Origin: Terrimonas pollutisoli
Lineage (GTDB): Bacteria; Bacteroidota; Bacteroidia; Chitinophagales; Chitinophagaceae
Reading direction: 5' to 3'
NCBI RefSeq assembly: GCF_029360765.1
Contig: NZ_JARKNA010000002.1
Coordinates: 572,556-629,125 of the forward strand
DNA: 56,570 bases
Positions 48,671 to 56,523 of this stretch are shown here, in pieces (the stretch's first letter is position 1; every line of letters begins with the position of its first letter). A program made the translations under genes and the position numbers. The notes beneath the pieces are model-generated. The model was not told where the DNA came from. It made no database searches and saw only the letters and a program-made list of their open reading frames with translations.

Positions 48671-49309
48671 TTAGCCGGGATAGTTACTATGCTGTTTGAT
48701 CTTTCGAATTTGACGAAGGTGGCGATCGCAATGGCCAAATATGGTGATATACCGCTGATGAATGTTGGGACTTCCAGGCTTAAGATTATAGCTTCTCAGG
48801 TCGTCATTTGTAGTAATAAGAAAGGTATTCGCTTCATTTCTCAGTTTTAAGAACCATTCTAAATTGTTTTTCCCTTCATTTATTCCCATGGGAACTGTAT
48901 AGGTAAAGGGTTTAGTATAATCTGTTGAAATATGCGGTTTCTCTTCCATGATAAAAGTTACAAAAACGCTATCAGGCCTGGACGTTTTTGAAAGATCAGG
49001 TTTTTGACCATCAGCCAGGGCTCTGCTTATATCATGGCTAATTAGCATTTCCCAAATTGCAATATGTTCAACCACCTGGTTGATAGACCACCTGTCCGAC
49101 GTTTCTTTGAAATTCCATTGTTCCTTCGTAAGATCCGCCGTTTCATTTACAAGCTCAGCTTTACTGCGCATTAGATTTTCAAGAAGATATTGACGGTCGC
49201 TGTTGGTCCATTGTTTCACCTCGGGGTCAATTGTAAAAGCCCCGTCCGGTTTTTGTGAATAAGTAATTGAAAAGTTCAAGAGTAATAAAAAGAAAAAAGC
49301 TTTTTTCAT
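48671..49309 (-). CDS. Secreted DinB-family protein
   Basis: This 212-residue protein has a signal peptide (residues 1-18, ending ITYSQ). The mature part is a four-helix DinB fold with the metal-ligand-type histidines in NQVVEHIAIWE and FGHCDRHLRQI. DinB/YfiT-like proteins are metal-dependent, often thiol-transferase-like; a secreted form is common in Bacteroidota. It begins a minus-strand run with the two NTF2-like genes. Confidence 0.8.
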   Translation of the reverse strand: MKKAFFFLLLLNFSITYSQKPDGAFTIDPEVKQWTNSDRQYLLENLMRSKAELVNETADLTKEQWNFKETSDRWSINQVVEHIAIWEMLISHDISRALADGQKPDLSKTSRPDSVFVTFIMEEKPHISTDYTKPFTYTVPMGINEGKNNLEWFLKLRNEANTFLITTNDDLRSYNLKPGSPNIHQRYITIFGHCDRHLRQIRKIKQHSNYPG

Positions 49310-49396
49310 AGCAGTTTAATTTACTGCTAAGGTATCATCAGCCATGTGCAGAAACATTGTAAAACTGCGTCAACCCGTTGTAAAATTGCGGCAGGA

Positions 49397-50233
49397 CTAA
49401 GTCAATTTCTGAGTAACAGGCTTCTCCACGTAGTTGGCCAGTTCCAGGTTTTCTTTTAAATATTGCTGTGGAGTTCTGCCGGTAAAAGCTTCAAAGTCTT
49501 TTATAAAGTGAGCCTGGTCATAAAACTCACCTTCATAAAATATTTCAGGCCAGTTTACCTTTTTCTTGCCAGCCATGAGGTTAAAGATGTACCCGATACG
49601 CCTGACCCTTGCATAATATTTTGGACTTAATCCAACCTTTTGAAAAAATCGTCGCTCAAAAGTCCTTCGTGACATACAGCTGTCGGCAAGCAAATCGTTT
49701 ACCTGCAACATGCCATTTTTTTCTACAATAATGTTGACCGCTTTATCAATATAATCAGGTTGGGGATTCACCCGCCGGATATGATATAGAAGAAGTTCTT
49801 CCAGCAAGTTTGCTTTTTGAATAGCCGTCGCAGCGTCCCTGACCTTGCAAGCATAATTTTTTATATAATCCTTCGGTAATACGGAGAAAAGGTCGATTCG
49901 TTCTTCTGTTAGTTCATATGCATTTAAGCCAAAGAGTGTGGCCAGGGCCGCTGGTTTGAAGACAATGCCGGTTATCCCGATTTTACCTTTTAGGGATAAT
50001 TTGTAACTATACGTTGACAAACCGCAGACGAATTGTGCGGGCACCGGTAAATGGTCATACTTTTTATTTTGCAAGAAATAAGAATCTCCGTAGTTGATCA
50101 CAAGCGAGCAAAAACTATTGGGTGGTGACTCGACGATAAATTCACTATCTAATGGCTCATCGCAATGCCAATTGAAATAACATTCCACATATTGCGACAG
50201 TGTTTCGTTTGGTTGAAATTTCTGATAAATCAT
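49397..50233 (-). CDS. AraC-family transcriptional regulator
   Basis: This 278-residue regulator starts at ATG 50233 (MIYQKFQPNETLSQYVECYF). The N-terminal ligand-type domain (DUF6597-like) is followed by two HTH motifs (VNDLLADSCMSRRTFERRF and WPEIFYEGEFYDQAHFIKDF, then GRTPQQYL). Length and order are typical of Bacteroidota AraC regulators. It lies upstream of, and on the same strand as, the DinB gene (88-base gap), so it may control that group. The ligand is unknown. Confidence 0.9.
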   Translation of the reverse strand: MIYQKFQPNETLSQYVECYFNWHCDEPLDSEFIVESPPNSFCSLVINYGDSYFLQNKKYDHLPVPAQFVCGLSTYSYKLSLKGKIGITGIVFKPAALATLFGLNAYELTEERIDLFSVLPKDYIKNYACKVRDAATAIQKANLLEELLLYHIRRVNPQPDYIDKAVNIIVEKNGMLQVNDLLADSCMSRRTFERRFFQKVGLSPKYYARVRRIGYIFNLMAGKKKVNWPEIFYEGEFYDQAHFIKDFEAFTGRTPQQYLKENLELANYVEKPVTQKLT

Positions 50234-50286
50234 CAGAGACAGCTTGGTATTTAAAGTTCGCAAATAATAGGCAGGCTTCCAACAAA

Positions 50287-50313
50287 AAGCCCCGTCATTT
50301 TAAGACGGGGCTT
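50287..50313 (-). terminator. Terminator of the PepSY-like gene
   Basis: AAGCCCCGTC and GACGGGGCTT form a perfect 10-pair stem. On the minus strand it is followed by TTTTTG, so it stops transcription from 50373-50924 before the AraC gene. Confidence 0.88.
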
Positions 50314-50372
50314 AAGTTTAATACGGTTAACCTACCCCTTGACTGAACTGGTTTTTTGAGCATTGCGGCAAG

Positions 50373-50924
50373 CTATTTGGCTTTTTGAAAAGACTCCGCT
50401 TCTTCCATTTCGCCATCTACAATCCGAATTGTCTTCCAATCGTTTTTGCCTTCTAATTTTACCAGGTATACTGTGTGAGTACCGACGTTTAGCTCATGAA
50501 TGTAATAGATGTTGTGATCATAATAGCTGCTCTTCACCTGGTGACGGATATCACGGGCCAGTTTGTTTTCAAAATATGAGCGGATGTTTCCAAGCAACCT
50601 TCCTTTATTGTCGTAATAAACTTTTGTTGTCACTCCATCTTTTTCAAATTTTGCCATGTAGCAATCGCTCAATTCAAACCAACTGGCATTTGAGGCGTGC
50701 TTATAAGTTTTGTCAAAATCTTTTACTGCTTTTGCGTTGATGTTGATAGATGTCGTACCCTGGTTTACGAATAGGTTCCGGGATTTAGCTTTGGCGTTAT
50801 GGGCTAAATCCTTTGCTCCGGGATCAGGAGATATTGTATTGAGGTTTTCCTGGGCGCAGAGGCCACTGCATAGTACTATAAACGGGATGAACCCTGTTGT
50901 ATAGCGAAAAAATAGTCTTTTCAT
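50373..50924 (-). CDS. Secreted PepSY-like protein of unknown function
   Basis: This 183-residue protein starts at ATG 50924 (MKRLFFRYTTGF), giving a signal peptide that ends near CSGLCAQ. A 38-codon upstream extension runs through a large inverted repeat and is rejected. The mature part has AVKDFDKTYKHASNASWFEL, YMAKFEKDGVTTKVYYDNKG and a beta-hairpin rich C-terminus, like the beta-lactamase-inhibitor-like PepSY family. No enzyme motif is seen. It is divergent from the ECF sigma gene at 51168. Confidence 0.7.
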   Translation of the reverse strand: MKRLFFRYTTGFIPFIVLCSGLCAQENLNTISPDPGAKDLAHNAKAKSRNLFVNQGTTSININAKAVKDFDKTYKHASNASWFELSDCYMAKFEKDGVTTKVYYDNKGRLLGNIRSYFENKLARDIRHQVKSSYYDHNIYYIHELNVGTHTVYLVKLEGKNDWKTIRIVDGEMEEAESFQKAK

Positions 50925-50972
50925 TTTGTAAAGTTTAATGGTTAATGGTTCTTGATAAGGAAGAATGATTTC

Positions 50973-51052
50973 AAAAAGCCGGCGCCTGCCAGGATGGGCC
51001 CTGGGCTGGGGAAAGAGTTGTTGACAACTGGCAGGCAAACCGGCTCACTTTT
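50973..51052. repeat. Large nested inverted repeat between divergent genes
   Basis: AGCCGG (50977-50982) with CCGGCT (51040-51045) and GCCTGCCAG (50984-50992) with CTGGCAGGC (51028-51036) are perfectly complementary and nested, with flanking A and T runs. The 35-base loop holds GGGCCC and a small GTTG/CAAC hairpin. It is more GC-rich than its surroundings. It could be a mobile palindromic element, a structured leader or a small RNA. Confidence 0.6.
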
Positions 51053-51167
51053 TCGAAAAAATGTGTATTTGAAGTATTGGTCGAATAAAAGATGATACAG
51101 GAAACATACAAAAGAGTTTTTTTCTTAATCCCCGTTTTTCAGTATCTTATGAGTACAAAAAAGGTAT

Positions 51168-51758
51168 ATGCCTTTTCACCAACTATCATCCCGCTCTGAC
51201 CAGGACATCATTAATAATTTATTGCAGGACGGTATTGACCGGAAAAAAGCAGAAGAGCAACTTTTTACGCAATATGCTTACTTCATTGAACAAGCCATGC
51301 ACAAATATTCTTTCCGGGAAGACGAAGCCTTCACCATTTACGCTGATACCGTTATTGCGGCAATTGCCAGGATAAGCGATCATTCTTTTGAAGGAAGATC
51401 CTCTTTGAAAACATGGCTATTCCAGATTTTTCATCATAAATGTGTTGACCTTGTTCGCAAGAAGACGACAAATAAAAACAGTGTGCATCGTACCGGTGAT
51501 CTTTCAGCAGTATTGTTGCACATGGCCGATAATGCAAAGACGATAATCCAGGAGATGATGGATAAAACAGACGCTGACCTGTTAAAGCAGAAGTTGAAGG
51601 AGATAGGAGAGAACTGTCGTCAGCTTCTGCTGCATTGGGCCGACGGATTTAGTGACAAAGAAATTGCGACCATATTTGAATACAAAACAGCTGACGTAGT
51701 TAAAACGACGCGGTTGCGCTGCCTGGAAAAACTACGGCAATTATATAGGACCAGTTAA
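51168..51758 (+). CDS. ECF-type RNA polymerase sigma factor of the CHAT locus
   Basis: This 196-residue sigma-70 family protein is diverged but has region 2 (QLFTQYAYFIEQAMHKYSF, then SSLKTWLFQIFHHKCVDLVR) and region 4 (ENCRQLLLHWADGFSDKEIA, then TADVVKTTRLRCLEKL). The first core helix is less conserved than in the sigma factor at 31951-32532. The next gene starts 11 bases after its stop and encodes an anti-sigma-like membrane protein. It probably drives transcription of its own locus or of unlinked genes; no target promoter is identifiable here. Confidence 0.9.
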   Translation: MPFHQLSSRSDQDIINNLLQDGIDRKKAEEQLFTQYAYFIEQAMHKYSFREDEAFTIYADTVIAAIARISDHSFEGRSSLKTWLFQIFHHKCVDLVRKKTTNKNSVHRTGDLSAVLLHMADNAKTIIQEMMDKTDADLLKQKLKEIGENCRQLLLHWADGFSDKEIATIFEYKTADVVKTTRLRCLEKLRQLYRTS

Positions 51759-51769
51759 AACAAAATAAC

Positions 51770-52507
51770 TTGAGCAATATAGAAATGATAGAGGCATATT
51801 GTAACCACGAGCTTTCCGAAGAAAAGCAAAGGGAGTTTGAACAAAGAATTGTCGGCGATCCGCTTTTTGCAGACGAAGTCGCTTTTTATATGTCAACAAA
51901 GCAATTCGCTGCTTCGGCCATGATGGAGAAGCGGGCAGACTTAAGAAGGGTTTTTGAGGAGTATAAAAAGGAAAGGCCTTTATCGAAACCACAGCCAGCT
52001 TTGATGCGAAGAATCCTGCCTTGGGTTGCCGCAGCAGCAGTCGTCGCCGCTATTGTATGGGGCTTAACTATTTTCCGGCAACCTTCGTCTTACCAAGAAC
52101 TGGCCGATAAATATGTAAAAGAAAATTTGTCGGTACTATCTGTGACGATGGGCAGTAAACAGGACAGTCTGCAGGCAGGTTTGGCCTTGTATAATGAAGG
52201 TAAATTGCAGGAAGCGCAAAAACAATTTGAATCCCTGGTGGCAAATGATACGGCTTCTGTTGAAGCAAAAAAATATGCCGGAATTGTTGCTCTCCGGCTC
52301 GGGGAATACGACAAAGCAATAAATCACTTTACTCAATTAGAAAGCTATACTCATCTTTATTCCAACCCCGGAAAATTTTATCATGCCCTTGCTCTGATGA
52401 AACGGGATCAGCCCGGTGATGCTGAAACGGCCAAGCAACTTTTAAATGAAGTGGTGCAAAATAACCTTGAAGGGGAAAAAGAGGCGGAAGAGTGGCTGAA
52501 GAAATAG
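51770..52507 (+). CDS. Anti-sigma-like membrane protein with periplasmic TPR-like domain
   Basis: This 245-residue protein starts at TTG 51770, 11 bases after the sigma gene; ATG 51785 is a possible alternative. The N-terminal 80 residues (IEMIEAYCNHELSEEKQREF, then ADEVAFYMSTKQFA) resemble the cytoplasmic part of Bacteroidota anti-sigma factors. A single transmembrane helix spans residues 83-102. The rest is periplasmic and contains TPR-like repeats (ALYNEGKLQEAQKQFESLVA, VALRLGEYDKAINHFTQLES). The topology fits an anti-sigma factor that could release sigma after cleavage or binding on the periplasmic side. Confidence 0.8.
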   Translation: MSNIEMIEAYCNHELSEEKQREFEQRIVGDPLFADEVAFYMSTKQFAASAMMEKRADLRRVFEEYKKERPLSKPQPALMRRILPWVAAAAVVAAIVWGLTIFRQPSSYQELADKYVKENLSVLSVTMGSKQDSLQAGLALYNEGKLQEAQKQFESLVANDTASVEAKKYAGIVALRLGEYDKAINHFTQLESYTHLYSNPGKFYHALALMKRDQPGDAETAKQLLNEVVQNNLEGEKEAEEWLKK

Positions 52508-52712
52508 TAATTTTTTGCGAAGGGCTGAATAGTAAGTATATTAGGGATGAGAACGTTTTGCGACATATAGTTAGTTTTACAGATTCTAAATCAAAACTAT
52601 TTTCAATCGCTACTTCCTAATAACCTTAATGTTATATGTCCTTATGATTTCTGCGATGGATTAAGCATATAAACTTGCTTGAACAATTGAAGTACCATTT
52701 ATTTAATTCCAG

Positions 52713-52847
52713 CCCGGAAAATTTTATCATGCCCTCACTCTGATGAAACGAGATCAGCCCGGTGATAAACAGCAAGCTAGGGAACTATTGCAGACGGTAG
52801 TGAAAAGTGGATTAGATGGGAAAAAAGAAGCTCAGGCCTGGCTATAA
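52713..52847 (+). pseudogene. Duplicated remnant of the anti-sigma gene 3' end
   Basis: Bases 52713-52847 encode PGKFYHALTLMKRDQPGDKQ and, after further residues, KKEAQAWL and a stop. The same block ends the preceding gene (PGKFYHALALMKRDQPGD to EAEEWLKK). The first 60 bases are close to 90% identical by eye and the rest is diverged. Upstream is an in-frame stop and no start. It is a relic of a tandem copy. The spacer 52508-52700 holds nothing else I can recognise. Confidence 0.75.
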
Positions 52848-52885
52848 AAATGTAAACTATTTATTCACCACTAAAATGTTTATTT

Positions 52886-53458
52886 ATGAAATGGGCAAAA
52901 ACAACGGAAGAACTAAGCGCTATGAACCTGGATCATATAGGTCAAGCAGCGATTGACCTATGTTTTGAAGAGTATACGTCAATAAATGATGATGGAACAC
53001 AAACAGGGCAAGATGGAAAGAAGAAAAAAAAGGGAGAAGTGAAAAATAGCGCTGCTTTAGATACATTTGGAGAATGGGTTACTTATCCATCTTTAACGCA
53101 AGACTCAGCGACTTATCCTAAAAAGTTTTTTCCTGGTTTAAATTTAACAAAGCCGCTAGCTTTGGATAAGGAAGGACGAAGAAGGTATGAAGTATTTTGC
53201 GGAGGGTTTCTTTATTATCATGATGTAATATTTAAAAAATATCAGATTAAAGATCTATATCTAAAATATTACGGTGAAAACCATGATAAGAAAGTTTTTG
53301 AGCACAAGATCTATTTCGAATGGTTTGGTAAAGGTGATATAAAGTTGAATGAAGATAGTACAGAAATAGCAGAAAAGGTAACCATTTACATCACTCCAAC
53401 TCCACCCGACCTAAATCCCGATCCGCCTGATCCACCAGGAGGGCCACCACCATATTAA
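52886..53458 (+). CDS. Unrecognised 190-residue protein with proline-rich tail
   Basis: This protein has no signal peptide or transmembrane helix and should be cytoplasmic. The middle has a Lys-rich stretch (GQDGKKKKKGEVKNSAA) followed by aromatic-rich sequence (EVFCGGFLYYHDVIFKKY, then DLYLKYYGENHDKKVFEHKI and YFEWFGKGD). The last 20 residues are strongly Pro/Asp-rich (PPDLNPDPPDPPGGPPPY). I do not recognise the family. It lies between the anti-sigma relic and the TPR-CHAT gene on the same strand. It could be a partner or substrate of the peptidase, which is only a guess from position. Confidence 0.7.
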   Translation: MKWAKTTEELSAMNLDHIGQAAIDLCFEEYTSINDDGTQTGQDGKKKKKGEVKNSAALDTFGEWVTYPSLTQDSATYPKKFFPGLNLTKPLALDKEGRRRYEVFCGGFLYYHDVIFKKYQIKDLYLKYYGENHDKKVFEHKIYFEWFGKGDIKLNEDSTEIAEKVTIYITPTPPDLNPDPPDPPGGPPPY

Positions 53459-53493
53459 TGAATAGACTTGTCAATAAATAAGCAGCAGCCTTG

Positions 53494-53508
53494 ACATTCC
53501 GGGAATGT
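53494..53508. promoter_or_regulatory. Palindrome before the TPR-CHAT gene
   Basis: ACATTCC and GGAATGT flank one central base and form a perfect 7+1+7 inverted repeat 45 bases before ATG 53554. It looks like an operator. No clear -33/-7 promoter is seen. Confidence 0.4.
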
Positions 53509-53553
53509 TTGCCAACTTTTTATTTACTCCGGTTTGCTAATGTTTTTGCACTT

Positions 53554-56367
53554 ATGCGAAGAGGACTTCTTATACTGATAAGTTCTGTGTTGCTCTTAAC
53601 TGCATCCTTATCGGGGCAATGTCCCGATAAGGATTTTTTATTTAAACGCATTCGTTTTGTAAAGGACTCTTCCGGATTTACTCCACAAGAAAAAATAGCG
53701 GAATTACTTGGCTACCTGGATAAGATGGATAGCTGCCCTTACCGGAATGATTCCACCCATGTATTTTTACTCCGCAAAATTGTAGATATATATTTTGAGC
53801 AGGCTGACTTTTTAAAGGCAGCCCAATACCTCCGCCAGGTTATTGATATTATTTCTGCAAATGCTCACAAACCTTCCATAAAGATAGAAGCCCTGCCTAG
53901 AAACTATTACTATCTATCTGTTATGTACGATTCATTAAACAATATTGCCGGAAGAATGAAAGCGCTGGATAGTTGTTTCACTATCGCAATGAGAATAAAT
54001 CATGTGGACAACGCCTCTTTGAAGGCATTGTATACCCAGGTTAAATATTTCTATGATGTTGGAGATTACCACCGCTGTATAGATTATGCGGCCAAATGCA
54101 GATCACTTGGCCAGGGCTATGCTGATAATAATACAGGCCTGGAAAAAAAAATAGGTGAAAGTTATGCTTTCAGTAGCCTGGGTTGGCAGGTAAATGCCCT
54201 GCTGAAATTAAAAAAAAATGAACAGGCGGAAGATCTCATGAAAAATAAAATAGAGGAATACCGCAAGCAAGGGCTAAAAGAGTATTTGGGATTAGCATAC
54301 GGCCAATTAGCAGAAGTGCAGCAACAAAAGGGAAATTTTGAAATGGCCCTTTTTTATTATAACCAGTGTCTTAAATGTTACCAGGAGACCGGGGACCGTT
54401 TTAATTATAAACAAACGCTGAAAGATATTGGGTATAAAATTTATTTCATGCATTTCAAGGATGGAGATAAGGCGCTTGCTTATTACAAAAAAGCGCTGAA
54501 GTATGTGAATAAGGAAGAAAACATGAAATCATATGACGTTTTTGAATCGTTAAATATATTTACCCAAATTGCGAATGTATATGTGCAGAAAGGTCTTTAT
54601 GATTCCGCTTTTCAATGCTTCCGCCTGGCCTTTGATCAAATTAAGTCCGGCAGTAACGAAAAGGATGTTTTAGAAAGTTCGCAGGCGGAATTTATAACGC
54701 ATAGAAAGATACATTACCTGACAGGCTTGTTTATCGATAAGGGCAACGCCTTTCTGAAACAATATGAAAACAGCAGGCAAAGGAATGCGCTCCATGAAGC
54801 GATCCGTATTTATAAAATGGCGGATCTATTACTGGACAGGGTTAAACTAAAACAAAAGGAACTTGAGTCAAAACTTTTTTGGCGAAGCGATTCTCGGCGC
54901 CTTTACGAAAATGCCATTGAAGCCTGTTACTTACAAGGCAATACGACTGATGCGTTTTATTTTTTTGAAAAAAGCCGTGCAGTACTACTCAATGATCAAC
55001 TCAATGAACAGCAATGGATGGGGGAAACGGATATTTTAAAACAAACTCAACTTAAGAAAAGTATCCTGAATCTTGAACGGGGGTTAGTCAGCGAGAAAAG
55101 CTCGGGAGCAAAATATGCAGCATTTCAATCGCAAATTTTTTCAGCCAAACAGGAACTGGACAGGCTGGAGCAATCAATAAAAACTAAAAACCCGTTATAT
55201 TATCAAAACTTTCTTGATACCGGGTTTATTTCATTGTCTTATACACAAAAGAACTTACTGAATCATAATCAGGCGCTGCTGGAAATATTTTCCGGTGATA
55301 GTGCGGTATACGTTTTACTGATAACTGCCCGCCACAGTTTTTTAAAAAGAATAGACAAGCAGGACTATGAAAACACGGTAAGCGAATACATTTCCTATAT
55401 TTCCAACGGTAGTTTGTTAAATCGTGATTTTGCCGGTTATATCAAGGTCGCATCCCACTTGTATAGCCTGATCTTTAACGATAAGTTACCGCCAGGGCAA
55501 CGTATTATCATATCACCAGATGGACAATATTTTCCATTTGAATCATTGGTTTCAACTAATGCTGTCAAATCGCCGGGATATTTAATAAATGATCATGCTG
55601 TCAGCTATACCTATTCAGCGAGGTTTCTAATGAATGATTTTAAGACTTCTTCGGGAAATGGAAGAAATTTTATGGGGGTGGCACCTATTAACTATCCCGT
55701 TTCTTTTTCGCTGGCATCCTTGCCGGGCAGCGATCAGTCGCTGCAACGAATAGCAAATTATTTTGGATATAGTACAAAACAAGTTGCAATCAACGCTTCA
55801 CGAAATAATTTCTTGCGACAGTTCTCCGGTTATAAAATCATTCAGCTGTATACCCATGCGGCTGACAGCAGTATTAACAATGAACCTGTGATTTATTTCG
55901 CTGACTCAGCATTGTATCTGTCCGATCTTATCCATGAATCTAAACCTGTGACAAGACTTATTGTACTATCAGCTTGTGAAACAGGCAGAGGTAAGCTATA
56001 TAACGGTGAAGGCGTGTTCAGCTTTAACCGTGGCTTCGCTGCTTTGGGAATTCCCTCGGCTATTACAAATTTATGGGCTGTAGACAATGAATCGACGTAT
56101 GAGCTTACGGAGTTGTTTTATAAGTGGCTGGCGAAAGATCTGCCGATTGATATAGCGCTGCAAAAGGCCAAACTTGAATTTTTAGAAACTGCTTCGGGGG
56201 AAAGATTGCTGCCATTTTACTGGGCGGCACCGGTGCTGGTAGGAAAGAGTGATTCCATACATTTGGAAAAGGCTCAACCCTGGAAATGGATAGTTCTATT
56301 AACTGGGGTTGGGTGCATTGTTTTTTTTGCTGCACGCAAGTGGGCCATTTCTAAAAAAGCAGCATAA
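53554..56367 (+). CDS. Secreted, membrane-anchored TPR-CHAT peptidase
   Basis: This 937-residue protein starts at ATG 53554, which gives a signal peptide (MRRGLLILISSVLLLTASLS). A longer frame from TTG 53491 has no such signal directly at its start and is rejected. About residues 40-480 are TPR-like repeats (FEMALFYYNQCLKCYQETGD, ALAYYKKALKYV). The C-terminal third is a CHAT caspase-like domain with His768 (LYTHAADSS) and Cys808 (VLSACETGRG), followed by GEGVFSFNRGFAALGIPSAI. Both catalytic residues are intact. A transmembrane helix near residues 910-927 and a basic end (RKWAISKKAA) anchor it with the enzyme on the periplasmic side. Confidence 0.88.
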   Translation: MRRGLLILISSVLLLTASLSGQCPDKDFLFKRIRFVKDSSGFTPQEKIAELLGYLDKMDSCPYRNDSTHVFLLRKIVDIYFEQADFLKAAQYLRQVIDIISANAHKPSIKIEALPRNYYYLSVMYDSLNNIAGRMKALDSCFTIAMRINHVDNASLKALYTQVKYFYDVGDYHRCIDYAAKCRSLGQGYADNNTGLEKKIGESYAFSSLGWQVNALLKLKKNEQAEDLMKNKIEEYRKQGLKEYLGLAYGQLAEVQQQKGNFEMALFYYNQCLKCYQETGDRFNYKQTLKDIGYKIYFMHFKDGDKALAYYKKALKYVNKEENMKSYDVFESLNIFTQIANVYVQKGLYDSAFQCFRLAFDQIKSGSNEKDVLESSQAEFITHRKIHYLTGLFIDKGNAFLKQYENSRQRNALHEAIRIYKMADLLLDRVKLKQKELESKLFWRSDSRRLYENAIEACYLQGNTTDAFYFFEKSRAVLLNDQLNEQQWMGETDILKQTQLKKSILNLERGLVSEKSSGAKYAAFQSQIFSAKQELDRLEQSIKTKNPLYYQNFLDTGFISLSYTQKNLLNHNQALLEIFSGDSAVYVLLITARHSFLKRIDKQDYENTVSEYISYISNGSLLNRDFAGYIKVASHLYSLIFNDKLPPGQRIIISPDGQYFPFESLVSTNAVKSPGYLINDHAVSYTYSARFLMNDFKTSSGNGRNFMGVAPINYPVSFSLASLPGSDQSLQRIANYFGYSTKQVAINASRNNFLRQFSGYKIIQLYTHAADSSINNEPVIYFADSALYLSDLIHESKPVTRLIVLSACETGRGKLYNGEGVFSFNRGFAALGIPSAITNLWAVDNESTYELTELFYKWLAKDLPIDIALQKAKLEFLETASGERLLPFYWAAPVLVGKSDSIHLEKAQPWKWIVLLTGVGCIVFFAARKWAISKKAA

Positions 56368-56470
56368 AGGATGAGTGGTAGTAAGATTAGCGTAAGCATA
56401 AATCAATAATTGAAAAACAGATTTAAAAAATTTACTCTTCTATTTAGGGTTTGCTGATTTTGTATCAAAG

Positions 56471-56519
56471 CCTTGCCCATGTTGAAGTTTGGTTAATTTA
56501 GATTAACCAAAGTGCAAGG
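56471..56519 (+). promoter_or_regulatory. Nested hairpin over the start of the last gene
   Basis: TTTGGTTAAT (56488-56497) and ATTAACCAAA (56502-56511) form a perfect 10-pair stem with a 4-base loop. CCTTGC (56471-56476) can pair with GCAAGG (56514-56519), the probable Shine-Dalgarno region five bases before ATG 56524. The structure could block translation or be an operator. Confidence 0.6.
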
Positions 56520-56523
56520 AAAA

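Noticed and set aside
50925..51038. 38-codon extension of the PepSY-like protein
   Set aside because: It runs through the nested inverted repeat and would hide the signal peptide that starts at 50924.
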